A stretch of 64,000 bases of DNA, taken from the NCBI GenBank assembly GCA_030538415.1, contig JAUNTY010000004.1, positions 19,440 to 83,439 on the forward strand, read 5' to 3'. Each line of letters begins with the position of its first letter. Positions within the stretch are counted from its first letter, which is position 1. Of the stretch, positions 20,967 to 29,739 are shown in pieces. The stretch comes from Neisseria sp. GTDB taxonomy: Bacteria; Pseudomonadota; Gammaproteobacteria; Burkholderiales; Neisseriaceae. Below the pieces are notes generated by a model. It had not been told where the DNA came from and searched no databases. It was given only the letters and a program-made list of their open reading frames with translations. The position numbers were made by a program, and so were the translations under genes.

Positions 20967-21563
20967 TCAGACGGCCTGATGAAAAGCAGTGAAACCGCGT
21001 TCGCACACAAAACCGTCCAATCGCATATCGTGTGCCTCGCGCGGCAAATCGCCGTCGTGATACTGGCAGGCAAAACCCGCGCCGATTTTGCGCGGCTGCA
21101 AGCGGTGGCGGCAGGCGGCGAGCGAAACATCATAATAGCCGCCGCCCTGTCCCAGCCGGTAGCCTTTGCGGTCGATGCCGACCAGCGGTAAAACCAGCAG
21201 ATTCAGGCGGTGGGCGCGGATTTTTTCGCCGTGAAACTGCGGAATCTGCAAACGACTGCGGCCGCTTTGGCGCTCGGCTTGGCGCGCATCGGCACGATAA
21301 GGCGTAAACCACAGCCGCAGCGCGCGCGGCACGATATAAGGCAGATAAACCCGTGCGCCGCGTTTTAAGGCCGTCTGAACAAAATCATCCAAACGCAATT
21401 CGCTGCCGATCGGCCAATATACCCCGATGCGGTTGCCGCGTTTGATAAGCGGATAAAGATGGCGGTTGGCGCGGCGGGTGGCGTGTTGCCTTTGGCGGCG
21501 GCCAAGGCTTTGGCGTGCGCGGCGGAACTGTTGGCGCAGGGCGGATTTTTCGGTATGCGGCAT
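20967..21563 (-). CDS. 5-formyltetrahydrofolate cyclo-ligase
   Basis: This 198-residue enzyme converts 5-formyl-THF and ATP to 5,10-methenyl-THF, recycling a dead-end folate. Family marks are the basic N-terminus (ALRQQFRRARQSL), IGVYWPIGSELRLDDF, LVLPLVGIDRKGYRLGQGGGYYD with the nucleotide-binding glycine run, and the C-terminal pattern D.PREAHD. The usual R after GGGYYD is V here. MPHTEKSALRQQ (21563) is chosen as the start; five codons further upstream is also possible. Arginine content is high. No 6S RNA, which often lies upstream in other proteobacteria, is recognised. Confidence 0.88.
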   Translation of the reverse strand: MPHTEKSALRQQFRRARQSLGRRQRQHATRRANRHLYPLIKRGNRIGVYWPIGSELRLDDFVQTALKRGARVYLPYIVPRALRLWFTPYRADARQAERQSGRSRLQIPQFHGEKIRAHRLNLLVLPLVGIDRKGYRLGQGGGYYDVSLAACRHRLQPRKIGAGFACQYHDGDLPREAHDMRLDGFVCERGFTAFHQAV

Positions 21564-21696
21564 TTCAGACGGCCTCATGAAGCAAACAGCGTTCAGGCTA
21601 ACCGAAAAAGCGCGGTTTTGACAAATTTGGGTTTGCGCCGAAAAGCCGTTATGATGCCGTCTGAAATCAAACCGTCATCGAAACAAGGGAAAATCT

Positions 21697-21894
21697 ATGT
21701 GGCACATCGTCGCCATCGGCTATTTATTCGTCACCGTTATGTTTGCCGCCGCGCAGCCGAGCATCGCGCGGGCGCTGATTTACCTCGTTTTCTGGTCGGT
21801 GTTGCCGAGTGTGTTTGTATTTTGGGTGGTGAAAATCCGCCGCCGCAACCGCCGTATGAAAATGCAACAGAAACAGCTTGAAAAAACAGAATAA
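21697..21894 (+). CDS. Small membrane protein upstream of rpsB
   Basis: A 65-residue protein with two hydrophobic segments (residues 3-20 and 25-46) and a basic tail (KIRRRNRRMKMQQKQ). AAGGGA precedes the ATG by seven bases. Its function is not recognised. The positive tail after the second helix predicts a cytoplasmic C-terminus. Confidence 0.7.
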   Translation: MWHIVAIGYLFVTVMFAAAQPSIARALIYLVFWSVLPSVFVFWVVKIRRRNRRMKMQQKQLEKTE

Positions 21895-21920
21895 AACTTT
21901 TCAGACGGCCTCAAATCCTA

Positions 21921-22050
21921 TATAATTTCGCAGCTTTCATTTCGGAAGCGATTTTTTGTTACTGAAACGCTCGCACTTCGCGCCAAAGGGTGCTTATCAA
22001 TCAATAAGTTCTATGCGCAAGTGTCTGCTTTAACCCTTTAAGGAAATTCA
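21921..22050 (+). promoter_or_regulatory. rpsB promoter -10 and leader
   Basis: TATAAT at 21921-21926 is a perfect -10 box behind an uptake sequence. It predicts a leader of about 120 bases before rpsB. The leader has CGCTCGCACTTCGCGCC and GCGCAAGTGTCTGC segments that could pair, and ends in AAGGAAATTCA. rpsB leaders in other proteobacteria bind S2 for feedback control, so this leader may be autoregulated. Confidence 0.5.
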
Positions 22051-22785
22051 ATGTCTCAAGTTACTATGCGCCAAATGCTCGAAGCAGGCGTTCACTTCGG
22101 CCACCAAACCCGTTACTGGAACCCGAAAATGGAACAATACATTTTCGGCGCCCGCAACAAAATCCACATCGTCAACTTGGAAAAAACCCTGCCGTTGTTC
22201 CAAGAAGCACAAGACGTGGTTCGCCGTTTGGTTGCCAACAAAGGCACCGTGTTGTTCGTCGGTACCAAACGTCAGGCGCGTGACATCATCCGCGAAGAAG
22301 CCAGCCGTGCCGGCATGCCCTTCGTCGACCACCGTTGGTTGGGCGGTATGCTGACCAACTACAAAACCGTGAAACAGTCTATCAAACGTCTGGAAGAGAA
22401 ATCTGCCATCTTGGAAAATGCTGCCGAAAGCGGCTTCAACAAGAAAGAAATTCTCGACATGCAGCGCGACGTTGAGAAACTGGAACGCTCATTGGGCGGC
22501 ATCAAAGACATGAAAGGTCTGCCGGACGCGATTTTTGTCATCGACACCGGTTACCAAAAAGGTACTTTGGTTGAAGCCGAAAAACTGGGCATCCCGGTGA
22601 TTGCCGTTGTTGATACCAACAACAGCCCCGACGGCGTGAAACACGTTATCCCGGGCAACGACGACTCTGCCAAAGCCATCCGTCTCTACTGCCGCGGCAT
22701 CGCCGATGCGGTGTTGGAAGGCAAAAACCAAGCCGTACAAGAAACCGTTGCAGCCGTTCAAGCTGCTGCCGAAGCCGCTGAATAA
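22051..22785 (+). CDS. rpsB: 30S ribosomal protein S2
   Basis: S2 (244 residues) of the small ribosomal subunit. The start [20 protein letters not shown] is the S2 signature, and [20 protein letters not shown] matches the second signature. Standard length. The Shine-Dalgarno AAGGAAATTCA is strong. An intrinsic terminator lies 20 bases downstream, before tsf, so tsf is likely read through partially, as in other bacteria. Confidence 0.99.
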   Translation: MSQVTMRQMLEAGVHFGHQTRYWNPKMEQYIFGARNKIHIVNLEKTLPLFQEAQDVVRRLVANKGTVLFVGTKRQARDIIREEASRAGMPFVDHRWLGGMLTNYKTVKQSIKRLEEKSAILENAAESGFNKKEILDMQRDVEKLERSLGGIKDMKGLPDAIFVIDTGYQKGTLVEAEKLGIPVIAVVDTNNSPDGVKHVIPGNDDSAKAIRLYCRGIADAVLEGKNQAVQETVAAVQAAAEAAE

Positions 22786-22804
22786 GCCGCAAAAGCCAAA
22801 CGGT

Positions 22805-22828
22805 AAAAGGGGGTTACACCCCTTTTTT
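22805..22828 (+). terminator. Intrinsic terminator / attenuator between rpsB and tsf
   Basis: AAAAGGGG-GTTACA-CCCCTTTTTT is a short stem with a T run, 20 bases after rpsB. It probably sets the S2:EF-Ts ratio by partial termination. Confidence 0.75.
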
Positions 22829-22929
22829 CAGGCAGTTTGAACCAAGCCCGTTGGTTTCAACCGCCTGACCCCATTCCCCCGATGCGGCGCCAAGCCGCCG
22901 CATTCCGCTAAAAATCTAGGAGTAAAGAA

Positions 22930-23784
22930 ATGTCTGCAATTACCGCAAAAATGGTTGGCGATCTGCGTGCCGCTACCGGCCTGGGCATGATGGAATGCAA
23001 AAAAGCCCTCGTTGAAGCCGACGGCGATATGGCCAAAGCCGAAGAAATCCTGCGCATCAAATCCGGCAACAAAGCCAGCAAACTGGCCGGCCGCCAAGCC
23101 GCCGAAGGCGTATTGGCCTTTGCCATCGAAGGCAACACCGGTGCCCTGGTCGAAGTCAACTGCGAAACCGACTTCGTCGCCAAAGATGCAGGCTTCCTGG
23201 AATTTGCCAACTTCGTGGCCAAAACCGCTGCCGAGAAAAAACCGGCCAGCGTTGAAGAATTGAGCAATCTGGTTGAAACCGAGCGCAAAGCCATCATCGC
23301 CAAATTGGGCGAAAACATGTCTGTGCGCCGTTTCGAAGTCATCGAAACTGCTAATAATCTCGTGGCCTACATCCACGGCGCATTGGCTGCCGAAGGTGTG
23401 TTGGTTGAATTCAAAGGCGCTGAAGACGTCGCCCGCAAAGTCGGTATGCACATCGTTGCCGCCAAACCGCAATGCGTGTCTGAAGACCAGGTTGACCCGG
23501 AATTGGTTGAAAAAGAACGCCACATCTACACCCAACAAGCGATCGAATCCGGCAAACCCGCCGAAATCGCCGCCAAAATGGTAGAAGGCCGCATCAAGAA
23601 ATACCTGGCCGAAGTGACCCTGAACGGCCAAGCCTTCGTAATGAACCCCGACCAAACCGTTGCCCAATTCCTGAAAGAAAACGGCGCGGAAGTAGTATCG
23701 TTCGTACGCTACAAAGTGGGCGACGGCATCGAAAAAGCCGTGGTCGATTACGCTGCCGAAGTGGCCGCTGCTGCCAAAGTGTAA
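22930..23784 (+). CDS. tsf: Elongation factor Ts
   Basis: EF-Ts (284 residues) exchanges GDP for GTP on EF-Tu. The N-terminal UBA-like domain ([20 protein letters not shown]) and the Tu-contact motif [10 protein letters not shown] near residue 80 are both intact. The C-terminal coiled segment ends in [22 protein letters not shown] precedes the start. It is followed by an intrinsic terminator. Confidence 0.99.
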   Translation: MSAITAKMVGDLRAATGLGMMECKKALVEADGDMAKAEEILRIKSGNKASKLAGRQAAEGVLAFAIEGNTGALVEVNCETDFVAKDAGFLEFANFVAKTAAEKKPASVEELSNLVETERKAIIAKLGENMSVRRFEVIETANNLVAYIHGALAAEGVLVEFKGAEDVARKVGMHIVAAKPQCVSEDQVDPELVEKERHIYTQQAIESGKPAEIAAKMVEGRIKKYLAEVTLNGQAFVMNPDQTVAQFLKENGAEVVSFVRYKVGDGIEKAVVDYAAEVAAAAKV

Positions 23785-23800
23785 TTCAGCCATGCCGACA

Positions 23801-23838
23801 AAGCACTCGGATTCGTTTGAATCGGGGTGCTTTTTTTT
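23801..23838 (+). terminator. Intrinsic terminator after tsf
   Basis: AAGCACTCGGATTC-GTTT-GAATCGGGGTGCTT is followed by eight T. It is a strong hairpin 17 bases after the stop. Confidence 0.9.
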
Positions 23839-23889
23839 GAGGGAAAACGGCGCGGCAGATATGGTGCAATCTCTGAGACGGCAACTGTG

Positions 23890-23997
23890 TATAGTCGAAG
23901 AAATGAGTTTCTGCTACGGCGTTGGCTCGCCTAGCCGTACTATCCGTACTGTCTTCGGCTCGCCGCCTTGTATCAGAATCTAATTTTTCCGACTATA
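23890..23997. repeat. Correia-type repeat element
   Basis: A 108-base copy from TATAGTCGAAGAAATGAG to TAATTTTTCCGACTATA, with the standard core. It sits between tsf and pyrH. Confidence 0.9.
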
Positions 23998-24031
23998 AGA
24001 GATCGCCATGCTTGGAAAAACCCGCAACTGT

Positions 24032-24137
24032 CGTCATTCCGGCGCAGGCCGGAATCCACGGTTAATTTCTATAATATATTGTTTTAACAGAATTGCTTGG
24101 GTGGAAAAGTAGATTCCGGCCTACGCCGGAATGACGG
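24032..24137. repeat. Inverted dRS3-like repeat pair
   Basis: CGTCATTCCGGCGCAGGCCG at 24032 and its reverse complement form (GATTCCGGCCTACGCCGGAA at 24112) enclose about 50 AT-rich bases. The ATTCC-N-GGAAT palindrome is the dRS3-type repeat of Neisseria. The same pair occurs inside the MITE at 47604-47799. Confidence 0.75.
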
Positions 24138-24369
24138 GCTGAAATAACACGTTTTTCAGAGATTGCACGATACCGATGCCGTCTGAAAAAGAGCGGCCGC
24201 CGCCCGTCGGATTTGCAGCAAAACCGCTCAAAAAAGAGTAAAATGCGCGGCAGACAGCAATCGCATCCCAAAATAATCTTTCCTTTGTCTCAACAACAAA
24301 ACACCATTAAGGCCGTCTGAAAGCGACCGCCTGCCCCCTCCCCGACAGACAGCAAATAAGGCATCCGAT

Positions 24370-25089
24370 ATGACCCAGCAAACCAAATACAAACGCGTTT
24401 TATTGAAACTCTCAGGCGAAGCCCTGCAAGGCAACGACGCTTTCGGCATCAACCGCGACACCATCATGCAGATTGTCGGCCAGGTCAAAGAAGTGGTCGA
24501 TATGGGCGTGCAGGTCGGCGTGGTCATCGGCGGCGGCAACATCTTCCGCGGCGTGGCCACCCAAGCGCAAGGCATGGACCGCGCCACCGCCGACTACATG
24601 GGCATGATGGCCACCGTCATGAACGCACTGGCCTTGAAAGACGCGTTTGAATCGCTCGGCATCAAAGCCCGCGTCCAATCCGCGCTCTCGATGCAGCAAA
24701 TCGCCGAAACCTACGCCCGCCCGAAAGCCATCCAATATCTGGAAGAGGGCAAAGTGGTGATTTTCGCCGCCGGCACCGGCAACCCCTTCTTCACCACCGA
24801 CACCGCAGCCTCCCTGCGCGGCGCGGAGATGAATTGCGACATCATGCTCAAAGCCACCAACGTCGACGGCGTGTACACCGCCGACCCGAAAAAAGACCCC
24901 GCCGCCACCCGCTACCAAACCATCACCTTCGATGAAGCCATCAGCAAAAACCTGCGCGTGATGGACGCCACCGCCTTCGCCCTTTGCCGCGAACAAAAGC
25001 TCAACATCGTTGTGTTCGGCATCGCCAAAGAAGGCGCACTCAAACGCGTGATTGCGGGCGAGGACGAAGGCACGTTGGTGCATTGTTGA
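24370..25089 (+). CDS. pyrH: UMP kinase
   Basis: PyrH phosphorylates UMP to UDP. The 239-residue length is typical. Motifs are KLSGEALQG (phosphate-binding), [28 protein letters not shown], and the late [14 protein letters not shown]. The protein lacks a P-loop, as expected for the amino-acid-kinase fold. The upstream region has TAAAAT near 24237 as a possible -10. It lies in the rpsB-tsf-pyrH-frr order typical of bacteria, but with a toxin-antitoxin pair inserted before frr. Confidence 0.98.
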   Translation: MTQQTKYKRVLLKLSGEALQGNDAFGINRDTIMQIVGQVKEVVDMGVQVGVVIGGGNIFRGVATQAQGMDRATADYMGMMATVMNALALKDAFESLGIKARVQSALSMQQIAETYARPKAIQYLEEGKVVIFAAGTGNPFFTTDTAASLRGAEMNCDIMLKATNVDGVYTADPKKDPAATRYQTITFDEAISKNLRVMDATAFALCREQKLNIVVFGIAKEGALKRVIAGEDEGTLVHC

Positions 25090-25107
25090 GTGGTTGATTG
25101 AATGATA

Positions 25108-25147
25108 AAGGCCGTCTGAAAGGTTTTGCTGCTTTTCAGACGGCCTT
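25108..25147 (+). terminator. Uptake-sequence hairpin after pyrH
   Basis: AAGGCCGTCTGAAA and TTTCAGACGGCCTT pair across about 12 bases, 19 bases after pyrH. Confidence 0.6.
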
Positions 25148-25181
25148 GTTTTATAGCGGCGGATGGCGGGCAGGTTGTTTA

Positions 25182-25289
25182 TATAGTCGGATAAATTAAG
25201 TTTTACTACGGCGTTGGCTCGCCTTGTCGTACTAGCTGTACTGTCTGCGGCTCGCCGCCTTGTATTAAAACTTAATTTCTCCGACTATA
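25182..25289. repeat. Correia-type element upstream of the HepT/MNT pair
   Basis: A 108-base copy (TATAGTCGGATAAATTAAG ... CTTAATTTCTCCGACTATA) that ends 32 bases before the hepT start. Because CREE ends can form promoters (TATAAT-like sequence occurs at 25286-25291), it may drive the toxin-antitoxin pair. Confidence 0.9.
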
Positions 25290-25321
25290 ATAAGCGCGGT
25301 AAACAAGATAAAGGGGCAGCA

Positions 25322-25753
25322 ATGGCGGAGCGTTTGATATTGACGGCGTTGGAAAATGCGTTTCAATCGCTAGAAGATACGATGGGCATATTGTCCGACC
25401 GCGAATGGTTTGAGCGGCAGGATGCTGTGGTGCAGGAAACCCTGATTGCGGGGGCGATTCAGAAGTTTGAATTTGTGTATGAATTGGGATTGAAGATGCT
25501 GCGGCGGCAGTTGGCAGCGGAGGCGGTAAATCCCGATGAGGTGCAAAGCGCAGATTTTCGTGATTTATTGCGTATGGGTTTGCAAAGCGGCCTGATTGTG
25601 GAGATGGAAAATTGGCTGTTTTACCGCAAAATGCGCAATATCACTTCGCATACTTATGACAAAAACAAGGCAGCAGAGGTGTATGCGGGGATAGCGGGTT
25701 TTTTGGCCGACAGCCGTTTGCTGCTGCAAGGCTTGCAGGCGCGGAATCGTTGA
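25322..25753 (+). CDS. hepT: HepT-like HEPN toxin (HI0074 family)
   Basis: A 143-residue, mostly helical protein of the nucleotidyltransferase substrate-binding (HI0074/HEPN) family. The HEPN RNase motif R-x4-H is visible as RNITSH in RKMRNITSHTYD near residue 100. It is encoded one base before a minimal nucleotidyltransferase, the known type VII toxin-antitoxin arrangement in which MNT AMPylates and silences HepT. The start at 25322 follows AAAGGGGCAGCA. The pair lies between pyrH and frr, where core genomes usually have nothing, and was probably acquired. Confidence 0.82.
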   Translation: MAERLILTALENAFQSLEDTMGILSDREWFERQDAVVQETLIAGAIQKFEFVYELGLKMLRRQLAAEAVNPDEVQSADFRDLLRMGLQSGLIVEMENWLFYRKMRNITSHTYDKNKAAEVYAGIAGFLADSRLLLQGLQARNR

Positions 25754-25754
25754 T

Positions 25755-26051
25755 ATGTTGGATTTGAAACCCGAATATCTGGCGATGGTTGTCGAGATTC
25801 TGCAGCGGCATTTCCCCGAATATCCGGTGTGGGCGTTTGGTTCACGGGTTAAAGGCGGGGCGCGGCCGTTTTCTGATTTGGATTTGGTGGTGGTGGCCGA
25901 TACGCCGCTGCCTTTGCGCCGTTTGGCCTTGGCGGAAGAGGATTTCAGTGCTTCGGATTTACCGTATCGGGTGGATTTGCTCGATTGGGCGGGATTGAGT
26001 GAGGAATTTCGGCAAATCATCCGGGCGCGTTACGAAGTGGTCAAACCTTAG
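25755..26051 (+). CDS. mntA: MNT-type nucleotidyltransferase antitoxin (HI0073 family)
   Basis: A 98-residue minimal nucleotidyltransferase. The active site GSRVKGGARPFSDLDLVV (GS-x10-D-x-D pattern) is intact near residue 29, with the third carboxylate probably in YRVDLLDW. It starts one base after the hepT stop, so translation is coupled. Small MNT proteins of this type AMPylate a tyrosine near the HEPN active site of the partner. Confidence 0.85.
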   Translation: MLDLKPEYLAMVVEILQRHFPEYPVWAFGSRVKGGARPFSDLDLVVVADTPLPLRRLALAEEDFSASDLPYRVDLLDWAGLSEEFRQIIRARYEVVKP

Positions 26052-26196
26052 GTGGTTTGAGAAGGCCGTCTGAACCGTTTAACTTGTCGGAATGCGGCAG
26101 GCGCGGTACTATGCGCTTTTAATTGATTATAGTCTGTTTGAAGCGGTTGGCGTTTCAGACGGCCTCCCGATATTAACCATTGATAGAGACCTTGCC

Positions 26197-26754
26197 ATGA
26201 TCAACGATATTCAAAAAAATGCCGAAAGCAAAATGCAGCGCTCGCTGGAAGTGCTGAAAGACAATCTCGCCAAAGTGCGCACCGGCCGCGCCCACACGGG
26301 CTTGCTGGATCAGGTTGATGTGGAATACTACGGTAGCCCGGTGCCGGTGAGCCAGGTAGCAAACGTTACCCTGATCGACGCGCGCACCATCGGCGTGAAG
26401 CCGTTTGAAAGCAATATGGCCGCGCCGATTGAAAAAGCCATCCGCGATTCCAATCTCGGTCTGAACCCGGCTTCGGTCGGCGATTTGATCCGTGTGCCGA
26501 TGCCGATGCTGACCGAAGAGCGTCGCAAAGACCTGATCAAGGTGGTGCGCGGTGAGGCGGAAGACGGCCGTGTGGCCATCCGCAATGTGCGCCGCGATGC
26601 CAACAATGATTTCAAACGCCTGTTGAAAGACAAGGAAATTTCCGAAGACGATGCGCGTCGCGGCGAAGAACAGATTCAAAAACTGACCGACAAATACGTT
26701 GCCGAAGCCGACAAAATGCTGGCGGCCAAGGAAGAAGATTTGATGGCCATCTGA
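26197..26754 (+). CDS. frr: Ribosome recycling factor
   Basis: RRF (185 residues) splits post-termination ribosomes with EF-G. The start [20 protein letters not shown] and the block [30 protein letters not shown] are family signatures. An upstream in-frame extension to 26092 exists, but the ATG at 26197 gives the normal length. It is followed by uppS after 19 bases and begins the envelope-biogenesis run. Confidence 0.98.
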   Translation: MINDIQKNAESKMQRSLEVLKDNLAKVRTGRAHTGLLDQVDVEYYGSPVPVSQVANVTLIDARTIGVKPFESNMAAPIEKAIRDSNLGLNPASVGDLIRVPMPMLTEERRKDLIKVVRGEAEDGRVAIRNVRRDANNDFKRLLKDKEISEDDARRGEEQIQKLTDKYVAEADKMLAAKEEDLMAI

Positions 26755-26773
26755 GCGACGGCGGAAAGGCAAC

Positions 26774-27520
26774 ATGAAAAGCAGCACGCAAACCATTCTC
26801 GAACACACGCATATCCCGCGCCATATCGCCGTTATTATGGACGGCAACGGCCGTTGGGCAAAGAAGCGCTTTCTGCCGCGGGTGATGGGGCACAAGCGCG
26901 GCCTCAATGCGCTTGAGAATATGGTGAAGCACTGTGCGGAGCTGGGGGTGCAATACCTGACCGTGTTTGCCTTTTCCACCGAAAACTGGCGCCGCCCGCA
27001 GGAAGAAGTATCGTTTCTGATGGGGCTGTTTTTGCAGGCATTGCAAAAACAGGTGGCGCGTCTGCATGAAAATAATATGCGCCTGAAAGTCATCGGCGAC
27101 CGCAGCCGTTTCAGTGCCGAGATTTTGCAGGGCATCGAGGCGGCCGAAGCGTTAACCTCGGCCAACACCGGCCTCACGCTGGCGATTGCCGCCGATTATG
27201 GCGGCCGCTGGGATGTGTTGCAGGCGGCCAACCGGCTGTTGGCCGAGGGTGTATCGGAAATCACCGAAGAAGGGCTGGCGCGCCATCTGATGCTGGCGGG
27301 TGCGCCCGAGCCGGATTTGTTTATCCGCACCGGCGGCGAAACCCGCATCAGCAATTTCCTGCTCTGGCAGCTTGCTTATACCGAATTCTATTTTACCGAA
27401 ACGCTGTGGCCTGATTTTGATGATGTTGAAATCGATGCGGCCATTGCTTCTTTCCAAACCCGCGAACGGCGCTTCGGGCGCACTTCCGAACAACTGCCTG
27501 TCGAACAGCAGCGGGGCTGA
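26774..27520 (+). CDS. uppS: Undecaprenyl diphosphate synthase
   Basis: This 248-residue cis-prenyltransferase makes the C55 carrier lipid for peptidoglycan. The catalytic Asp is in AVIMDGNGRWAKKR. FAFSTENWRRPQEEV and the C-terminal RTGGETRISNFLLWQLAYTE blocks bind the diphosphate and magnesium. GGAAAGGCAAC precedes the ATG. cdsA starts 7 bases downstream. Confidence 0.97.
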   Translation: MKSSTQTILEHTHIPRHIAVIMDGNGRWAKKRFLPRVMGHKRGLNALENMVKHCAELGVQYLTVFAFSTENWRRPQEEVSFLMGLFLQALQKQVARLHENNMRLKVIGDRSRFSAEILQGIEAAEALTSANTGLTLAIAADYGGRWDVLQAANRLLAEGVSEITEEGLARHLMLAGAPEPDLFIRTGGETRISNFLLWQLAYTEFYFTETLWPDFDDVEIDAAIASFQTRERRFGRTSEQLPVEQQRG

Positions 27521-27527
27521 CTTTACT

Positions 27528-28325
27528 ATGTTGAAACAACGAATCATCACCGCTCTGGTCTTGCTGCCGCTGATGCTGGGCATGCTGTTTTGGGCGTCAG
27601 ATGCCCTGTGGGCAGTGTTTGCCGGGCTGATTGCCCTTTTAGCTTTGTGGGAATACACGCGCATGAGCGGTTTTTCCGATGCGCAAAACTACCGTTATCT
27701 CGGCTTTACCGCGCTTTTCGGCGTGGTTGCCTATCTGGGCGGCTGGCAGCTTCCCGCTTTGGCGTGGCTGGCGGTGTTGTTGTTTTGGCTGGTGGCGATG
27801 CCGCTGTGGTTGGTGAAAAAATGGACGCTGCAAGCCGACTGGAAAGCCTACAGCATCGGCTGGCTGCTGATGCTGCCTTTCTGGTTCGCGCTGGTGGCCT
27901 TGCGCCCCGACCCGGAAGCCGCCACTTCGCTGCTGGCGGTGATGGGCTTGGTGTGGGTGGCCGATATTTTTGCCTATTTTACCGGCAAAGCTTTCGGCAA
28001 GCACAAGCTGGCGCCGGCCATCAGCCCGGGAAAAAGCTGGGAAGGCGCGATTGGCGGCGCACTTTGCGTGGTGGTCTACATGAGCCTGGTGTGGCGCGCG
28101 GGCTGGTTGGCTTTTGATACGTCATGGTTCGGCGCGGTGCTGATCGGTTTGGTGTTGACCGTGGTGAGCGTGTGCGGCGATTTGCTCGAGAGCTGGCTCA
28201 AGCGTGCGGCGGGGGTGAAAGACAGCAGCAAACTGCTGCCCGGCCACGGCGGCGTATTCGACCGCGTGGACAGCCTGATTGCCGTATTGAGCGTCTATGC
28301 CGCCATGATGGCTTTGTTTGGCTAA
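27528..28325 (+). CDS. cdsA: Phosphatidate cytidylyltransferase
   Basis: This 265-residue inner-membrane enzyme makes CDP-diacylglycerol, the branch point of phospholipid synthesis. It has about seven to eight hydrophobic segments. The C-terminal CDS signature is clear: ESWLKRAAGVKDSSKLLPGH followed by GGVFDRVDSL. The ATG at 27528 follows uppS by 7 bases. An uptake-sequence pair (28331-28369) follows and may weaken transcription into dxr. Confidence 0.96.
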   Translation: MLKQRIITALVLLPLMLGMLFWASDALWAVFAGLIALLALWEYTRMSGFSDAQNYRYLGFTALFGVVAYLGGWQLPALAWLAVLLFWLVAMPLWLVKKWTLQADWKAYSIGWLLMLPFWFALVALRPDPEAATSLLAVMGLVWVADIFAYFTGKAFGKHKLAPAISPGKSWEGAIGGALCVVVYMSLVWRAGWLAFDTSWFGAVLIGLVLTVVSVCGDLLESWLKRAAGVKDSSKLLPGHGGVFDRVDSLIAVLSVYAAMMALFG

Positions 28326-28330
28326 ACTGT

Positions 28331-28369
28331 TTTCAGACGGCCATTGATGTTGGAAAGGCCGTCTGAAAG
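28331..28369 (+). terminator. Uptake-sequence inverted pair after cdsA
   Basis: TTTCAGACGGCC and GGCCGTCTGAAA flank about 14 bases, immediately behind cdsA. Without a T run it may only attenuate. Confidence 0.45.
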
Positions 28370-28533
28370 CAAACCGGTTAATCCGCTGCATCCGTCTGCA
28401 AACCCGGCAGATTGTTGCGCGGCAAAAAGGCGGCAGCGCAGCCGGGTAAGCCGGGCCGAAAGATATATTGACAAAAAATCAAGCAACAAACGGGCGTTCT
28501 GACCTTTCAGACGGCCTTAACAAGAACCAAATC

Positions 28534-29721
28534 ATGACGCAACAAGTCTTAACTGTTTTAGGCAGCACCGGCAGCATAGGCGTGAGCACGCTTGATGTCG
28601 TTGCCCGCCATCCCGACAAATTCCGCGTGTTCGCACTGGCGGGGCACCGCCAAGTGGAAAAACTGGCGGCGCAATGCGTGCAGTTTGCCCCTCAATTTGC
28701 CGTGGTCGCCGATGCGGATTGCGCGGCGGATTTGGCAGGCCGTCTGAAAGCCGCAGACTGCAAAACCGAAGTGTTGCACGGCGCACAAGCCTTGTGCGAG
28801 GTTGCAGCGGCCGATGAAGTCAGCGGCGTGATGGCCGCGATTGTCGGCGCGGCGGGGTTGCCCTCGGCGCTGGCAGCGGCCAAAGCGGGCAAAACCATTT
28901 ATCTGGCCAACAAAGAAACACTGGTGGTGTCGGGCGCGCTGTTTATGCAAACAGCGGCTGCGGGCAGCGCGAAAGTGCTGCCCATCGACAGCGAACACAA
29001 CGCGATTTACCAGGTATTGCCGCACGATTACCAAGGCCGTCTGAACGCCCACGGCATTCAGTCGATTATCCTCACCGCCTCGGGCGGCCCTTTTCTCGAC
29101 ACCGATTTGGCCGCTTTTGACGCGATTACCCCCGCGCAGGCGGTGAAACATCCCAATTGGAGCATGGGGCAGAAAATTTCCGTCGATTCCGCCACCATGA
29201 TGAACAAGGGCTTGGAATTGATCGAAGCGCATTGGCTCTTCAACTGCCCGCCCGACAAGCTGGAAGTGGTGATTCATCCGCAGTCGGTGATACACAGCAT
29301 GGTGCGCTACCTCGACGGCTCGGTGCTGGCGCAGATGGGCAACCCCGATATGCGCACGCCGATTGCCTATTGCTTGGGCTTGCCCGAGCGCATCGAATCG
29401 GGCGTGGGCGCATTGGATTTCGGCAGCTTGAGCGGGCTGACTTTCCGCGAGCCGGATTTCGCCCGTTTTCCGTGTTTGAAACTGGCTTATGAAGCGATGT
29501 ACGCGGGCGGCGGCGCGGCCTGCGTATTGAATGCCGCCAATGAAGAAGCGGTGGCCGCCTTTTTGAGCGGGCAAATCCGCTTTACCGACATCGCCCGCGT
29601 GGTCGGCGAATGCCTGCAACAAGGCTTTTCAGACGGTCTCAATGATTTGGACGGCCTGTTGGCGCAAGACGCGCGCACCCGCGCCGCCGCGCAGCAGCAG
29701 ATTGCCGCCTTGCGCGGTTGA
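28534..29721 (+). CDS. dxr: 1-deoxy-D-xylulose 5-phosphate reductoisomerase
   Basis: Dxr (395 residues) makes 2-C-methylerythritol 4-phosphate in isoprenoid synthesis, feeding UppS. The NADPH motif [14 protein letters not shown] is at the N-terminus, followed by [11 protein letters not shown], the metal site DSEHNAIYQ, and the flexible loop SASGGPF-like TASGGPFLD. The ATG at 28534 is used; an upstream in-frame start exists but would add residues not found in the family. An internal uptake sequence is at 29038. Confidence 0.97.
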   Translation: MTQQVLTVLGSTGSIGVSTLDVVARHPDKFRVFALAGHRQVEKLAAQCVQFAPQFAVVADADCAADLAGRLKAADCKTEVLHGAQALCEVAAADEVSGVMAAIVGAAGLPSALAAAKAGKTIYLANKETLVVSGALFMQTAAAGSAKVLPIDSEHNAIYQVLPHDYQGRLNAHGIQSIILTASGGPFLDTDLAAFDAITPAQAVKHPNWSMGQKISVDSATMMNKGLELIEAHWLFNCPPDKLEVVIHPQSVIHSMVRYLDGSVLAQMGNPDMRTPIAYCLGLPERIESGVGALDFGSLSGLTFREPDFARFPCLKLAYEAMYAGGGAACVLNAANEEAVAAFLSGQIRFTDIARVVGECLQQGFSDGLNDLDGLLAQDARTRAAAQQQIAALRG

Positions 29722-29739
29722 CCTTAACAAGGAACAGTT

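Noticed and set aside
20960..21000. A 6S RNA gene next to the cyclo-ligase gene
   Set aside because: The order is common in gammaproteobacteria, but no long bulged hairpin of the right kind is seen on either side.
24032..24137. CRISPR-like repeat pair
   Set aside because: There are only two copies, in opposite orientation and palindromic. This is a dRS3-like repeat, not a direct-repeat array. No CRISPR array or cas gene was seen in the window.
26092..26196. N-terminal extension of frr to 26092
   Set aside because: It would add 35 residues not found in ribosome recycling factors and reads through an uptake sequence.
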